NCBI RefSeq assembly: GCF_018304965.1
Contig: NZ_JAGQED010000005.1
Location: forward strand, 124,001-188,000
DNA length: 64,000 nucleotides
Direction of reading: 5' to 3'
DNA from: Collimonas antrihumi
Lineage (GTDB): Bacteria > Pseudomonadota > Gammaproteobacteria > Burkholderiales > Burkholderiaceae_D
Positions 15,779 through 24,287 of the stretch are shown piece after piece. The position numbers and the translations under genes are program-made. The notes beneath the pieces are model-generated. The model had not been told where the DNA came from, ran no database searches, and saw nothing but the letters and a program-made list of their open reading frames with translations. Numbering within the stretch: the stretch's first letter is position 1; every line of letters begins with the position of its first letter.

Positions 15779-17269
15779 ATGAATCGTCAGACCTTTACCC
15801 GCAGCATCATTGCCGCCACCGTTCTGGTGGTGGCCGGCGGCGCCTACCTGCATTCGAAGAGCGGTGATATCGGTATCGACAACGCCAATGCGGCGATCGT
15901 GGCGCCAGCACTGGCTGCAGCGCCGGTAAGCAATGCGGCGCCGGCAGTTGCGGTAGCCACCGATTTTTCCGGCATAGTCGAACGTTTCGGACCTGCCGTG
16001 GTGAACATCAGCGTTACCGGCAAAGCGAAGCAGAGCGCGGTGTCCGACCAGGGCGATGGCTCTGATGAGCTCGATCCGAACGATCCGTTTTCGCAGTTCT
16101 TCAAACGTTTCGGCCCGCAATTGCAAATCCCTAGCCATCCGCAAATCATGCGCGGCGAAGGCTCGGGCTTCATCATCAGTGCCGATGGCCTGATATTGAC
16201 CAATGCCCACGTGGTCGACGGTGCTCAGGAAGTGACAGTCAAGCTGACCGACCGCCGCGAATTCAAGGCCAAGGTGCTGGGCTCCGACAAACAGAGCGAT
16301 ATCGCGGTGATACGGATCGACGCCACAAACCTGCCGACGGTGCAAATCGGTAATCCTGCATTGACCCGGGTCGGCGAACCGGTGCTAGCGATCGGCTCGC
16401 CTTACGGTTTTGAAAATACCGCTACCGCCGGCATCGTCAGCGCCAAGTCGCGCTCCCTGCCGGATGATAATTACGTGCCGTTCATCCAGACCGATGTCGC
16501 CGTCAATCCTGGCAATTCGGGTGGGCCGCTGTTCAATATCAAAGGCGAAGTGATCGGCATCAATTCGCAGATCTACAGCCAGACCGGCGGCTATCAGGGC
16601 CTGTCTTTTGCGATTCCTATCGATGTCGCCACCAAGGTTGAGCAGCAACTGGTCAAACACGGCAAGGTCACCCGCAGCCATTTGGGCGTCAGCGTGCAAG
16701 AGGTCAACCAGGCGCTGGCGGAATCGTTCGGCTTGAAGAGTGCCGCCGGCGCGTTGGTGAGCTCGGTCGACAAAGGCAGCCCGGCCGACAAGGGCGGTCT
16801 GGAAACCGGCGATGTGATCCTGCGCTTCAATGGCCAGCCTATCAATCATTCGTCAGACTTGCCGAGCCTGGTGGCTGACACTGCGCCTGGCACCGCCAGC
16901 ACAATTGAAGTGATGCGCAACGGCCAGCCCAAGACGCTGACCGTCAAGCCGACGGAAGCGGAAGCGCTCAAGACTGCCAGCAACGACAATAGCGCCGGCT
17001 CCCAAGCACGGCTGGGACTGGCGCTGCGCCAGCTCACGCCGGACGAGCAGCAACAGATCGGTACGCGCGGCGGGCTGGTGGTGGAAGATGCAACCGGACC
17101 GTCGGCGCTGGCTGGCATCCAGCGTGGCGACGTGATCCTCTCGCTCAACGGCAAACCGGTCAACAGCGTCGAGCAGTTGCGTCAGCTGGTGAGCAAGGCC
17201 GGCAAGAACGTGGCGCTGCTGGTGCAACGCGACAAGGATAAAATCTTTGTGCCTCTGAATCTGGGCTGA
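15779..17269 (+). CDS. degQ: DegP/DegQ-type periplasmic serine protease
   Basis: A 496-aa HtrA-family protease. It has an N-terminal hydrophobic segment (residues 8-22, SIIAATVLVVAGGAY) that is a signal peptide or anchor, followed by an Ala-rich linker. The chymotrypsin-like domain carries H144 (TNAHVVDGA), D174 (SDIAVIRID) and S247 (PGNSGGPL). Two PDZ domains follow: about 290-375 (HLGVSVQEV, SPADKGGLETGDVILRFNG) and 400-490 (GPSALAGIQRGDVILSLNG). The family degrades and refolds misfolded envelope proteins. I chose the ATG at 15779 because AAAGGAG lies 7 bases before it. It stands alone between brnA and a small membrane protein gene. Confidence 0.93.
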   Translation: MNRQTFTRSIIAATVLVVAGGAYLHSKSGDIGIDNANAAIVAPALAAAPVSNAAPAVAVATDFSGIVERFGPAVVNISVTGKAKQSAVSDQGDGSDELDPNDPFSQFFKRFGPQLQIPSHPQIMRGEGSGFIISADGLILTNAHVVDGAQEVTVKLTDRREFKAKVLGSDKQSDIAVIRIDATNLPTVQIGNPALTRVGEPVLAIGSPYGFENTATAGIVSAKSRSLPDDNYVPFIQTDVAVNPGNSGGPLFNIKGEVIGINSQIYSQTGGYQGLSFAIPIDVATKVEQQLVKHGKVTRSHLGVSVQEVNQALAESFGLKSAAGALVSSVDKGSPADKGGLETGDVILRFNGQPINHSSDLPSLVADTAPGTASTIEVMRNGQPKTLTVKPTEAEALKTASNDNSAGSQARLGLALRQLTPDEQQQIGTRGGLVVEDATGPSALAGIQRGDVILSLNGKPVNSVEQLRQLVSKAGKNVALLVQRDKDKIFVPLNLG

Positions 17270-17297
17270 GGCGCTAACACCGCGGGATGGGGTTACG

Positions 17298-17615
17298 ATG
17301 ACTGAACTGTTAAATAAGCCGGTCAAAAACAATAATCTGTCGCAACACATCCTGCCCTCTTCCGCCACGATGATCGGGGTCTGCATTACCGCCCTGTCGA
17401 TCATCAAGCTCGCCAGATTCAGCGGGCTGGCAATATGGCTGAGCCATCTGCTGGCGCTGAACAGCCTGGTATTCCTGACCAGCGGCATGCTCTCGTATGC
17501 CGCCATGCGTTCAAGCCGCAGTGCACGGCTGGAGCAATATGCCGACATCGCCTTTATCTTTGGCTTGATTCTGCTGAGCCTGTCCACCGTCTTCATGGCG
17601 GTCGTGATTGACTAA
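17298..17615 (+). CDS. Small integral membrane protein
   Basis: A 105-aa protein with three hydrophobic stretches (about 23-40, 45-67 and 84-104) and short polar ends, so probably three inner-membrane helices. The sequence ATMIGVCITALSIIKL and the final LILLSLSTVFMAVVI suggest a DUF-type small membrane protein that I cannot name. The ATG follows a GGGATGGGG purine block. It lies 28 bases downstream of the protease and may be co-transcribed with it. Confidence 0.65.
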   Translation: MTELLNKPVKNNNLSQHILPSSATMIGVCITALSIIKLARFSGLAIWLSHLLALNSLVFLTSGMLSYAAMRSSRSARLEQYADIAFIFGLILLSLSTVFMAVVID

Positions 17616-17648
17616 ACCCTCTCTGATTGAATTTTCGTTCCAATTAAA

Positions 17649-17728
17649 GTTACCCACAGAAACTGTGGATAGTCCTGTTGATAACTCCAATGTGTTTTAG
17701 CTATGTGGTTGATATATATGGATTTTTC
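17649..17728 (+). repeat. DnaA-box-like dispersed element, copy 3
   Basis: The clearest copy: TTACCCACAGAAACTGTGG, ATAGTCCTGTTGATAACT, TTTTAGCTATGTGG, TTGATATATATGGATTTTT. It contains three matches (each one mismatch) to TTATCCACA: TTACCCACA, the reverse of TGTGGATAG and the reverse of TGTTGATAA. CCACA-GAAAC-TGTGG forms a small palindrome. An AT-rich tail follows. Confidence 0.7.
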
Positions 17729-18115
17729 ATACCTGCTCAATGTTGTGCGAGGTTGTACGGGCAACGGCGCCCAAATAGCATCGGATATACCTGCCCGTTG
17801 CACATAACCACGCCACAAAATGACGGGATTTGAGCGAGCACTCGGTTTGCAATTTACGTCGGGCTTGCCTAAGCTAATTGAGCTTCATTCTCCGTCGCCG
17901 CAGATTCTTGACCTGCTGCCACCTCGCCTGCTAGATGACGGAAAAAAGAATTGCGATTTCAACAAGAAAAATCTGCCGATCAAATATAATTTCAAAATAA
18001 ATTCTGCCACTTGTCGATCTTGCTGTTTTCCGTTCGACTAATTAGCAGATCCCGGATTTAACCGGCTGCAGCCGGTTCACTGGCCAATACACTGAAACCA
18101 CACGGAGATATCACG
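17729..18115. other. Gene-free region
   Basis: 387 bases between the repeat element and the YciI-like gene. A 73-codon ORF at 17820-18041 has no ribosome site, no recognisable domain and skewed composition, so I do not call it. AT content rises from about 17940 to 18050, which fits a promoter region for the following operon. Nothing else is seen. Confidence 0.4.
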
Positions 18116-18559
18116 ATGCGATTCATGATCATACGCAAGGCAGACAAGAACACCGAGGCGGGTACCATGCCCAGCACGGAGCTGATCGCTGCCATGATGA
18201 AATACAACGAAGAACTGGTCCAAGCCGGCGTCATGGTGGCTGGCGAAGGCCTGCAACCTAGCGCCAAAGGCGCGCGCATCAAATTCTCGGCCGGCAAACC
18301 AACTGTGTTCGATGGCCCTTTCGCCGAAACCAAGGAATTGATCGCCGGCTTTACCATGATCCAGGTGCAATCGCGGCAGGAAGCCATCGAATGGGTCAAG
18401 CGCTGGCCAGCCCTGGATGGTGACGGCGCGGTCGAACTGGAGCTGCGCCAGGTATTCGAGGCAGAAGATTTCGGCGCCGAATTCACCTCCGAGCTGAGAG
18501 AGACCGAAGAACGCCTGCGCCGCCAAAGCGCCGACCAGCGCACCGACGCAAACTCCTGA
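18116..18559 (+). CDS. YciI/DGPF-domain protein
   Basis: A 147-aa soluble protein of the YciI-related (DGPF) family. The family signature is DGPFAETKELIAGF, with the expected FMIIRKAD start strand and the AIEWVKRWPALDGDGAVELELR helix-strand. These proteins often sit beside ECF sigma factors and VOC or SRPBCC proteins; here the two latter kinds follow directly but no sigma factor is present. Function unknown, possibly small-molecule modification. The ATG has GGAG 9 bases upstream. Probable first gene of a three-gene operon. Confidence 0.85.
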   Translation: MRFMIIRKADKNTEAGTMPSTELIAAMMKYNEELVQAGVMVAGEGLQPSAKGARIKFSAGKPTVFDGPFAETKELIAGFTMIQVQSRQEAIEWVKRWPALDGDGAVELELRQVFEAEDFGAEFTSELRETEERLRRQSADQRTDANS

Positions 18560-18593
18560 TCCACCCCATATCGCTGACAACACAAAGGAAACC

Positions 18594-19118
18594 ATGATCA
18601 AAACCATCGTTATCGTCGTCGTCGTTGTGCTGGCCGGCATCTTCGGTTATGCCTCCACCAGGCCCGACACTTTCCGCGTGCAGCGCACGGTCTCGATCAA
18701 GGCGCCGCCGGAAAAGATTTTCGCCCGCATCAACGATTTCCACGAATGGAATAGCTGGTCGCCATACGAAAAACTGGATCCGGCGATGAAAAGAACCTTC
18801 AGCGGCGCCGCCAGTGGCAAGGGTGCAGCGTATGCATGGGAAGGCTCGGACAAAGTCGGCGCCGGACGCATGGAGATCAGCGACACATCGCCATCGAAAA
18901 CCCTCATCAAGCTCGATTTCACCAAACCGTTTGAAAGCAGCAACGTCGCCGAGTTCAGCGTCGATACCCGGGGCGACAGCAGCAACGTCACCTGGGCCAT
19001 GTATGGCCCATCGCCTTATGTCAGCAAGGTAATGGGATTGTTTGTCAATATGGACAACATGATCGGCAAGGATTTTGAAACCGGTCTTGCCAACCTGAAA
19101 ACCACCGTCGAAAAATAA
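18594..19118 (+). CDS. Membrane-anchored SRPBCC family protein
   Basis: A 174-aa protein with an N-terminal membrane anchor (residues 4-20, TIVIVVVVVLAGIFGYA), followed by a Bet v1-like domain. The domain shows FRVQRTVSIKAPPEKIFARINDFHEWNSWSPYEKLD, the SRPBCC opening, and ends in the long helix GKDFETGLANLKTTVE. The ligand is unknown. It lies 34 bases after the YciI-like gene with its own AAAGGAA ribosome site, so probably the same operon. Confidence 0.85.
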   Translation: MIKTIVIVVVVVLAGIFGYASTRPDTFRVQRTVSIKAPPEKIFARINDFHEWNSWSPYEKLDPAMKRTFSGAASGKGAAYAWEGSDKVGAGRMEISDTSPSKTLIKLDFTKPFESSNVAEFSVDTRGDSSNVTWAMYGPSPYVSKVMGLFVNMDNMIGKDFETGLANLKTTVEK

Positions 19119-19184
19119 GACGGACACCGTTGCGCCAGGCCCGGCGCAGTTTCATCGCTAATCGCAGCAACAAAGGAGAACATT

Positions 19185-19595
19185 ATGCTATTGAATGCCT
19201 ATCTCAATTTCGACGGCCAGTGCGACGCCGCGTTCAAGTTCTACCAACAAGTCCTGGGCGGGAAAATCGCCTTCAGGTTAACCAACGCTGAAACGCCGAT
19301 GGCAGAACAAACGCCACCGGACCGTCAAGATAAAATCGCGCACATAAGACTGGAAATGGATGGCGGAGTCTTGATGGGTTCAGACTGCCCGCCGGGATAT
19401 TTTGAAAAAATGCAAGGCATGGTCATGTCGATTAATGTCGACACGATTGCGGAGGGAAAACGTATTTTTGATGCACTGTCGAAGAACGGCAAGATCAAGA
19501 TGCCATACGAGAAAACCTTTTGGGCCGCCAGTTTCGGCATGCTGGAAGATCAGTTTGGTACGCCGTGGATGGTTAACTGCGAGAAGGGTAGCTGA
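19185..19595 (+). CDS. VOC family protein (PhnB/glyoxalase-like)
   Basis: A 136-aa single-domain VOC protein of the PhnB-like type: LNAYLNFDGQCDAAFKFYQQVLGG at the N-terminus, the central IAHIRLEMDGGVLMGSDCPPGY, and the closing FGMLEDQFGTPWMVNC. Members bind metal or small ligands; an E to Q change at the final motif (DQFG, usually D.FG) is normal for the type. The ATG has AAAGGAG 7 bases upstream. Third gene of the YciI/SRPBCC/VOC set. Immediately after its stop lies the deletion scar. Confidence 0.88.
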   Translation: MLLNAYLNFDGQCDAAFKFYQQVLGGKIAFRLTNAETPMAEQTPPDRQDKIAHIRLEMDGGVLMGSDCPPGYFEKMQGMVMSINVDTIAEGKRIFDALSKNGKIKMPYEKTFWAASFGMLEDQFGTPWMVNCEKGS

Positions 19596-19596
19596 C

Positions 19597-20085
19597 CGGC
19601 GGTTAAACGCCAGCAAATTCAAGCCGGTACGGCTGCTGCAAACGCCCTCGGTCTTCTTGTTGCTGTTGTGGATGATCGTGCCGCTGGCAATGACGCTGTA
19701 CTTCTCGGTCATCCGCTATAACTTGATGATGCCGGACGCAACCGGCTTTGTCGGGCCGGACAATTATGTCTTCCTGCTCAACGATCCGGCGTTCTGGCTG
19801 TCGATCCTTAATACGCTGCTGCTGATCGGCTCGGTGCTGGTCATCTGCGTAGTCTCCGGCACCCTGTGGCTCGATGTCGCCAAGCGCGACTGGCCGGATG
19901 CACTGCTGGCAGCCAGCGATCAGCCAGGTAAGGAAGCCATCATTTGCGCCAAGCCGCCATTGCGCGAAGCCTTTACCCCGAACCCGCAACGCCACGCAGC
20001 GCTGCAGCCGCGGCTGGCGGCGTTCCGCGAGATTTATCGTTGCCGTCCCGCACGGTCGGCGGATATCAAGCAGGCAACGCGTTGA
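19597..20085 (+). pseudogene. Fusion of sugar-ABC permease and xylulokinase remnants
   Basis: One reading frame joins two unrelated gene pieces. Positions ~19610-19854 encode the first ~80 residues of a MalF/SmoF-type sugar (polyol) permease (TPSVFLLLLWMIVPLAMTLYF, FVGPDNYVFLLNDPAFW, NTLLLIGSVLVICVV). From 19855 the frame continues as xylulokinase: SGTLWLDVAKRDWPDALLAA, the mid-protein XylB motif, then after another internal deletion its C-terminus (NPQRHAALQPRLAAFREIYR). There is no start codon of its own. In Burkholderiales the mannitol/arabitol operon carries both genes, so this is best read as the scar of a large operon deletion plus a smaller deletion in xylB. Confidence 0.75.
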
Positions 20086-20256
20086 GTTGATCTATAGGAA
20101 TAAGAGCATTAGTACAGTTGCATCGATAGGTAGATGACAACTGCAACTTGCCGCACCTGCCGACATCCTTCTATAGAAAGGGGGCGGCCTTGTTTTTTTC
20201 AGCGCCTTAAATAGCGTGTATCATGGACATTATCTTGTACATTCTTGGAGGCAACC

Positions 20257-20559
20257 ATGGTTTTCTCGGTCAGAGACGTGATCTCGCTTTCTCAGGCACG
20301 CGCCAATCTCTCTGAGTTGGCAGAACAAGTGAAGGCTGGCGCCGAGAAGATTGTCACTAAAAACGGCGAAAGCTACGTCGCCATCATCGATGCCCAACGC
20401 CTGGATTACTACCATCAGTTGGAACGCGAGCGCATTCATCTTTTGTTGATCGATGATGCAGGAAAAGGACTGGATGATGTAGTGGCCGGCCACGTCAAGG
20501 ATGCTCGTACCACCCTGCAAGCGCTGAAACGTCGCCGCGTTGCTAAAACCAGCGCCTGA
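20257..20559 (+). CDS. Phd/YefM-type antitoxin
   Basis: A 100-aa protein with the Phd/YefM fold at residues 1-55: FSVRDVISLSQARANLSELAEQV, then KIVTKNGESYVAIID (the ITKNG strand typical of the family). The C-terminal half is longer than usual and helical, with a basic end (LKRRRVAKTSA). It probably binds the toxin encoded 19 bases downstream and represses the shared promoter. The ATG at 20257 has GGAGG 6 bases upstream; an in-frame ATG four codons earlier would leave no room for a ribosome site. Confidence 0.85.
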   Translation: MVFSVRDVISLSQARANLSELAEQVKAGAEKIVTKNGESYVAIIDAQRLDYYHQLERERIHLLLIDDAGKGLDDVVAGHVKDARTTLQALKRRRVAKTSA

Positions 20560-20578
20560 GCCATATCCAGGGGCCAGT

Positions 20579-20971
20579 GTGACTACAAAACACGTCGTAA
20601 AACTCACAGCACATTTCTCAAGCAATATTGAAGAGATTGAGCGCTTTCTGCTGGAAGTCGAGGCACCGCAAGCGTTTGACTTGTTACTCGACGAACTGGC
20701 AGATATCGTTATTCCGAATCTGGAACGTTTTCCCGGTATCGGGCACCTGTTCCTGGAACAACCGAGGCGCTCTGTAGAAACTAGCAACGGCACGGAAATA
20801 TTGAAGCGAAAGCTTGAAGACATCGGCAAAAACGGCGAGCTGCGCGAGTATGTCTGGTCGCACTATCTATTGCTGTATGCCCGATTCGATACGACGATTT
20901 ATCTGCTATCGATTCGCCATCATCGACAACTCTCGTTTGACTTTCAAGCGCTGTGGCCGGCGTCGTCTTAA
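20579..20971 (+). CDS. RelE/ParE-family toxin
   Basis: A 130-aa RelE/ParE-superfamily protein, predicted partner of the antitoxin just upstream. Visible features are an N-terminal amphipathic helix (IEEIERFLLEVEAPQAFDLLLDELA), the NLERFPGIGH turn common to ParE toxins, and C-terminal strands REYVWSHYLLLYARFDTTIYLLSIRHHRQ, which match the RelE/ParE core and end with the expected HHR. It is ~30 residues longer than typical ParE, with an insert about residues 58-80. I use the GTG at 20579 with GGGG just upstream; the in-frame TTG at 20540 lies inside the antitoxin gene. Confidence 0.78.
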   Translation: MTTKHVVKLTAHFSSNIEEIERFLLEVEAPQAFDLLLDELADIVIPNLERFPGIGHLFLEQPRRSVETSNGTEILKRKLEDIGKNGELREYVWSHYLLLYARFDTTIYLLSIRHHRQLSFDFQALWPASS

Positions 20972-21029
20972 ACCGATTCCCGCTTAATTCTTTGCTACAA
21001 TTAACAATGTCACCAGATATGGCGGCAAC

Positions 21030-21105
21030 GCCGATGTAGCTCAGTTGGTAGAGCAACGCACTCGTAACGCGTAGGTCACCAGTTCGATTCCGGTCATCGG
21101 CACCA
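21030..21105 (+). tRNA. tRNA-Thr (anticodon CGT), CCA encoded
   Basis: 76 nt. The acceptor is GCCGATG/CATCGGC, the D arm GCTC/GAGC, the anticodon loop CTCGTAA (anticodon CGT, reads ACG), the T arm ACCAG/CCGGT with loop TTCGATT, and A-CCA at the 3' end. The anticodon stem has one A-C mismatch next to the loop. Confidence 0.95.
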
Positions 21106-21230
21106 ATTTTGGGCTTTTATTGTTTCATCGTGTTTCACCCAAGCGCAACGTCTCGACGGTTCGCTAAGCAGTCGCCGATCGCGCTTGGGATAGGACACTT
21201 GGCGGTTAATTTTTCTCATCAATCGCAAAA

Positions 21231-22718
21231 CTAGACAATCTTGATCCAGGTGGTCTTCAATTCCGTGTATTTATCGAAGGCATGCAAGGATTTGTCGCGT
21301 CCGTTACCGGATTGCTTGTAGCCACCGAACGGCACCGTCATGTCATCTTCGTCGTACTGGTTGACGTGCACCGTGCCGGCCCGCAACGCTCGCGCGGTTT
21401 GGTGCGCCTTGCGGATATCCGAGGTCCAGACTGCGGCCTGCAAGCCGAAAGCGGTCGCATTCGCTGCGCGGATCGCGTCGTTCAAATCGGTGAACCCGAG
21501 TACCGACAACACCGGCCCGAAAATCTCTTCGCGCGCGATCTTCATCGTGCTGTTGACGTTATTGAACAAGGTCGGCTCGATGTAATAGCCACCACTCTCG
21601 CTACGAACCTGATTTCCACCAGCAAGCAGCTGTGCGCCCTCCGCCTTACCGGATTCGATAAAGTCCAACACCGAGTTCAGCTGGACATTGTCGACGACGG
21701 CGCCCATCACAGTAGCCTCATCCAGCGGATCGCCTGGCTGGAAATTCGGTACCAGCGCCAACGCCTTGGCGATGAATTGCTCCTTGATCGAAGCCTCCAC
21801 GAACAAGCGTGACGGCGCGTTGCAGCTCTCCCCTTGGTTGAAGTAGATCGAACCTACTGCTGCTCGCACCGCGGCATCCAGGTCCGGGCAATCGGCGCAC
21901 ACGATGTTGGGCGACTTGCCGCCTAGCTCGGTCCAGACCCGCTTCAGATTGGACTGTCCCGCATATTGCATGATCTGCTTGCCAATCCTCGTGGAGCCGG
22001 TAAAACCGATGCAGTCGACGTCCATGTGCAAGGCAAGAGCGCTACCGGCCTCATGGCCATAACCCGGCACCACGTTGAACACACCAGGGGGAATGCCGGC
22101 TTCCAGCGCGATTTCGGCCAGGCGCAGCGCCGACAGCGGTGACTTTTCCGATGGCTTCAGCACCACGCTGTTGCCAACCGCCAGTGCCGGTGCGATTTTC
22201 CAAGAGGCCATCAGCATCGGGTAATTCCACGGCACGATAGCGGCCACCACGCCGACCGGTTCGCGCGTGATCAGCGCCAGCGTAGTGTCTGGTGTCGGAG
22301 CAATCTCGTCATAAATCTTGTCGACCGCTTCGCCGTACCAGCGGATGCAGTTGGCCGCCGCCGGCACGTCCACACTGCGGCTGTATTTAATCGGCTTGCC
22401 CATATCAAGCGTTTCCAGCAAGGCCAGCTCATCCCGGTGTTGCAACATCAAATCGGCAAATTTGATCATGGTGCGTTTGCGCACCGCCGGCGCCAGCCCG
22501 GCCCAGCGCCGGTCTTCGAAGGCCGTCCGCGCTGCAGTTACCGCCGCGTCGATATCAAGCGCATCACAGCGGGCGACATCGACCAGCTTGCGACCATCGA
22601 CGGGAGAAATACAGTCGAGGGTTGCGCCGGACTGCGCCGCGACACGCTGGCCGTTGATGAAAGCGCGTCCGTCAAACTTCAATCCCGCAGCGCGGTCATG
22701 CCAACTTGTGTTCGTCAT
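21231..22718 (-). CDS. puuC: Gamma-glutamyl-gamma-aminobutyraldehyde dehydrogenase
   Basis: A 495-aa NAD(P)-dependent aldehyde dehydrogenase of full family length. It has the catalytic C299 (FNQGESCNAPSRLF), the general-base glutamate in WTELGGKSPN, the cofactor loop FTGSTRIGKQIM, and PWNYPMLMASWKIAPALAVGN. Closest resemblance is to PuuC/AldH, which oxidises gamma-glutamyl-gamma-aminobutyraldehyde in the glutamylated putrescine pathway. The operon context (puuD, puuA and a spuC-type aminotransferase upstream, 20-bp gap) supports this. AAGGA 7 bases before the ATG is the ribosome site. Last gene of the operon. Confidence 0.9.
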   Translation of the reverse strand: MTNTSWHDRAAGLKFDGRAFINGQRVAAQSGATLDCISPVDGRKLVDVARCDALDIDAAVTAARTAFEDRRWAGLAPAVRKRTMIKFADLMLQHRDELALLETLDMGKPIKYSRSVDVPAAANCIRWYGEAVDKIYDEIAPTPDTTLALITREPVGVVAAIVPWNYPMLMASWKIAPALAVGNSVVLKPSEKSPLSALRLAEIALEAGIPPGVFNVVPGYGHEAGSALALHMDVDCIGFTGSTRIGKQIMQYAGQSNLKRVWTELGGKSPNIVCADCPDLDAAVRAAVGSIYFNQGESCNAPSRLFVEASIKEQFIAKALALVPNFQPGDPLDEATVMGAVVDNVQLNSVLDFIESGKAEGAQLLAGGNQVRSESGGYYIEPTLFNNVNSTMKIAREEIFGPVLSVLGFTDLNDAIRAANATAFGLQAAVWTSDIRKAHQTARALRAGTVHVNQYDEDDMTVPFGGYKQSGNGRDKSLHAFDKYTELKTTWIKIV

Positions 22719-22737
22719 TTGAATATCCTTAAAATAT

Positions 22738-24186
22738 TTACAGCCAGCCGCGCTGTGTAATGTCTGTCAAAGTTGCACCGAGACAAACGCGAATCAAGGC
22801 CACCATCTCGTCAATTTCGGCATGCGTCATCACCAGCGGCGGGGCGATGATCATGCGGTCGCCGACGGCGCGCATGATCATGCCGTTGCTAAACATATGA
22901 CTGCGGCAGATCATGCCGACGCCCAGCTTCGAATCGAATGGCACGCAATCATGCACATTCACCGCTTTTTTCTGCACCAGATTAAGACCGGCGACAAAAC
23001 CGCAGGTTTCCGCAGCGCCGACCAGGGGGTGATCAGCCAGCGCTTCAAATTTCTGCTTCAGGTAGGGACCGGTGTCATCGCGCACCCGCTCGACCAGCTT
23101 TTCTTCCTGGATGATGCGGATGTTTTCCAAGGCCGCGGCGCAGGCGACCGGATGACCGGAATAGGTGAAGCCGTGGTTGAAGTCACCGCCCTTTTCAATC
23201 AGCACATCCGCCACACGATCACCGACCAGCACGCCGCCCAGCGGCACATAACCGGAAGTCACGCCCTTGGCGAACGTCATCAGGTCAGGTTTGATGCCGA
23301 AATATTCGGAGCCGAACCAATGACCGAGGCGGCCGAAACCGCAAATCACTTCGTCAGCGATCAGCAAAATCCCGTACTTGTCGCAGATACGCTGAATCTC
23401 AGGCCAATAAGTGGACGGTGGGACGATGACGCCGCCGGCACCTTGCACTGGCTCGCCGATGAAAGCGGCGACCTTGTCGGCGCCAACTTCCAGGATTTTC
23501 TGCTCCAGCCATGAAGCGGCCTCGATCCCGAATTCTTCCGGCGTCTTGCCCTTGCCACCTTCCAGGTAATACGGCTGGCCGATATGGACGATACCCGGAA
23601 TCATGCCGCCCTGCTCGTGCATGCCGGACATGCCGCCCAGCGATGCGCCTGCCATCGTGCTGCCGTGATAAGCGTTGTGGCGGCTGATGATCACATGGCG
23701 GTCTTTGTAACCTTGCAAGTCCCAGTAGCGACGCACCATGCGGACGATGGTGTCGTTACCCTCGGAACCTGAGCCGGTAAAAAAGACGTGATTGAACTGC
23801 GGCGGCGAAATCTCGACCAGCTTGGCGGCCAGTTGCACCGCCGGTACGTTGGTGGTCTGGAAAAAACTATTATAGAAAGGCAATTGCTGCATCTGTGCAT
23901 ACACCGCATCGGAGATGCTCTTGCGGCCGTAGCCGACATTCATGCACCACAAGCCGGACATGCCATCGAACAAACGTTTTCCTTCAGAATCCCAGATGTA
24001 GATGCCGTCGCCCCTTACCATGACGCGTGAACCCTGGCTGGCCAAGGCCTTGGAATCGGTGAACGGGTGCAGATAATGGGCCGCGTCCAACGCCTGGATC
24101 TCTAGGGTATTGACGGCGGCTTGCGCCACGGAGTGACGGGCGGCAGATGCAACGATAGCCATTGGAGCGGGTGTATTCGAACGCAT
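22738..24186 (-). CDS. spuC: Class III polyamine aminotransferase (SpuC-like)
   Basis: A 482-aa PLP-dependent omega-aminotransferase. The PLP lysine is K307 in MTFAKGVTSGYVPLGG. Also visible are the phosphate-binding GSGSEGNDT, YHGSTMAGASLGGM, and the DEVICGFGRLG aspartate that pairs with the PLP nitrogen. The sequence resembles SpuC, the putrescine/polyamine:pyruvate transaminase of Pseudomonas. In this operon it could deaminate putrescine or gamma-glutamylputrescine, replacing the oxidase PuuB, which is absent. I use the ATG at 24186 (AAGG 7 bases upstream); an in-frame TTG lies two codons earlier. Confidence 0.88.
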   Translation of the reverse strand: MRSNTPAPMAIVASAARHSVAQAAVNTLEIQALDAAHYLHPFTDSKALASQGSRVMVRGDGIYIWDSEGKRLFDGMSGLWCMNVGYGRKSISDAVYAQMQQLPFYNSFFQTTNVPAVQLAAKLVEISPPQFNHVFFTGSGSEGNDTIVRMVRRYWDLQGYKDRHVIISRHNAYHGSTMAGASLGGMSGMHEQGGMIPGIVHIGQPYYLEGGKGKTPEEFGIEAASWLEQKILEVGADKVAAFIGEPVQGAGGVIVPPSTYWPEIQRICDKYGILLIADEVICGFGRLGHWFGSEYFGIKPDLMTFAKGVTSGYVPLGGVLVGDRVADVLIEKGGDFNHGFTYSGHPVACAAALENIRIIQEEKLVERVRDDTGPYLKQKFEALADHPLVGAAETCGFVAGLNLVQKKAVNVHDCVPFDSKLGVGMICRSHMFSNGMIMRAVGDRMIIAPPLVMTHAEIDEMVALIRVCLGATLTDITQRGWL

Positions 24187-24287
24187 GATCAACCTTCTGT
24201 TCTAGTTACTGCTATATAGGCATGTGAAAATGTGAAATACGACGAGTGACGCACTGCGCCCTGCAATGCGCCGCGTTCCTCTTTTAA

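Noticed and set aside
17820-18041. 73-codon ORF
   Set aside because: No ribosome site, unusual composition and no domain.
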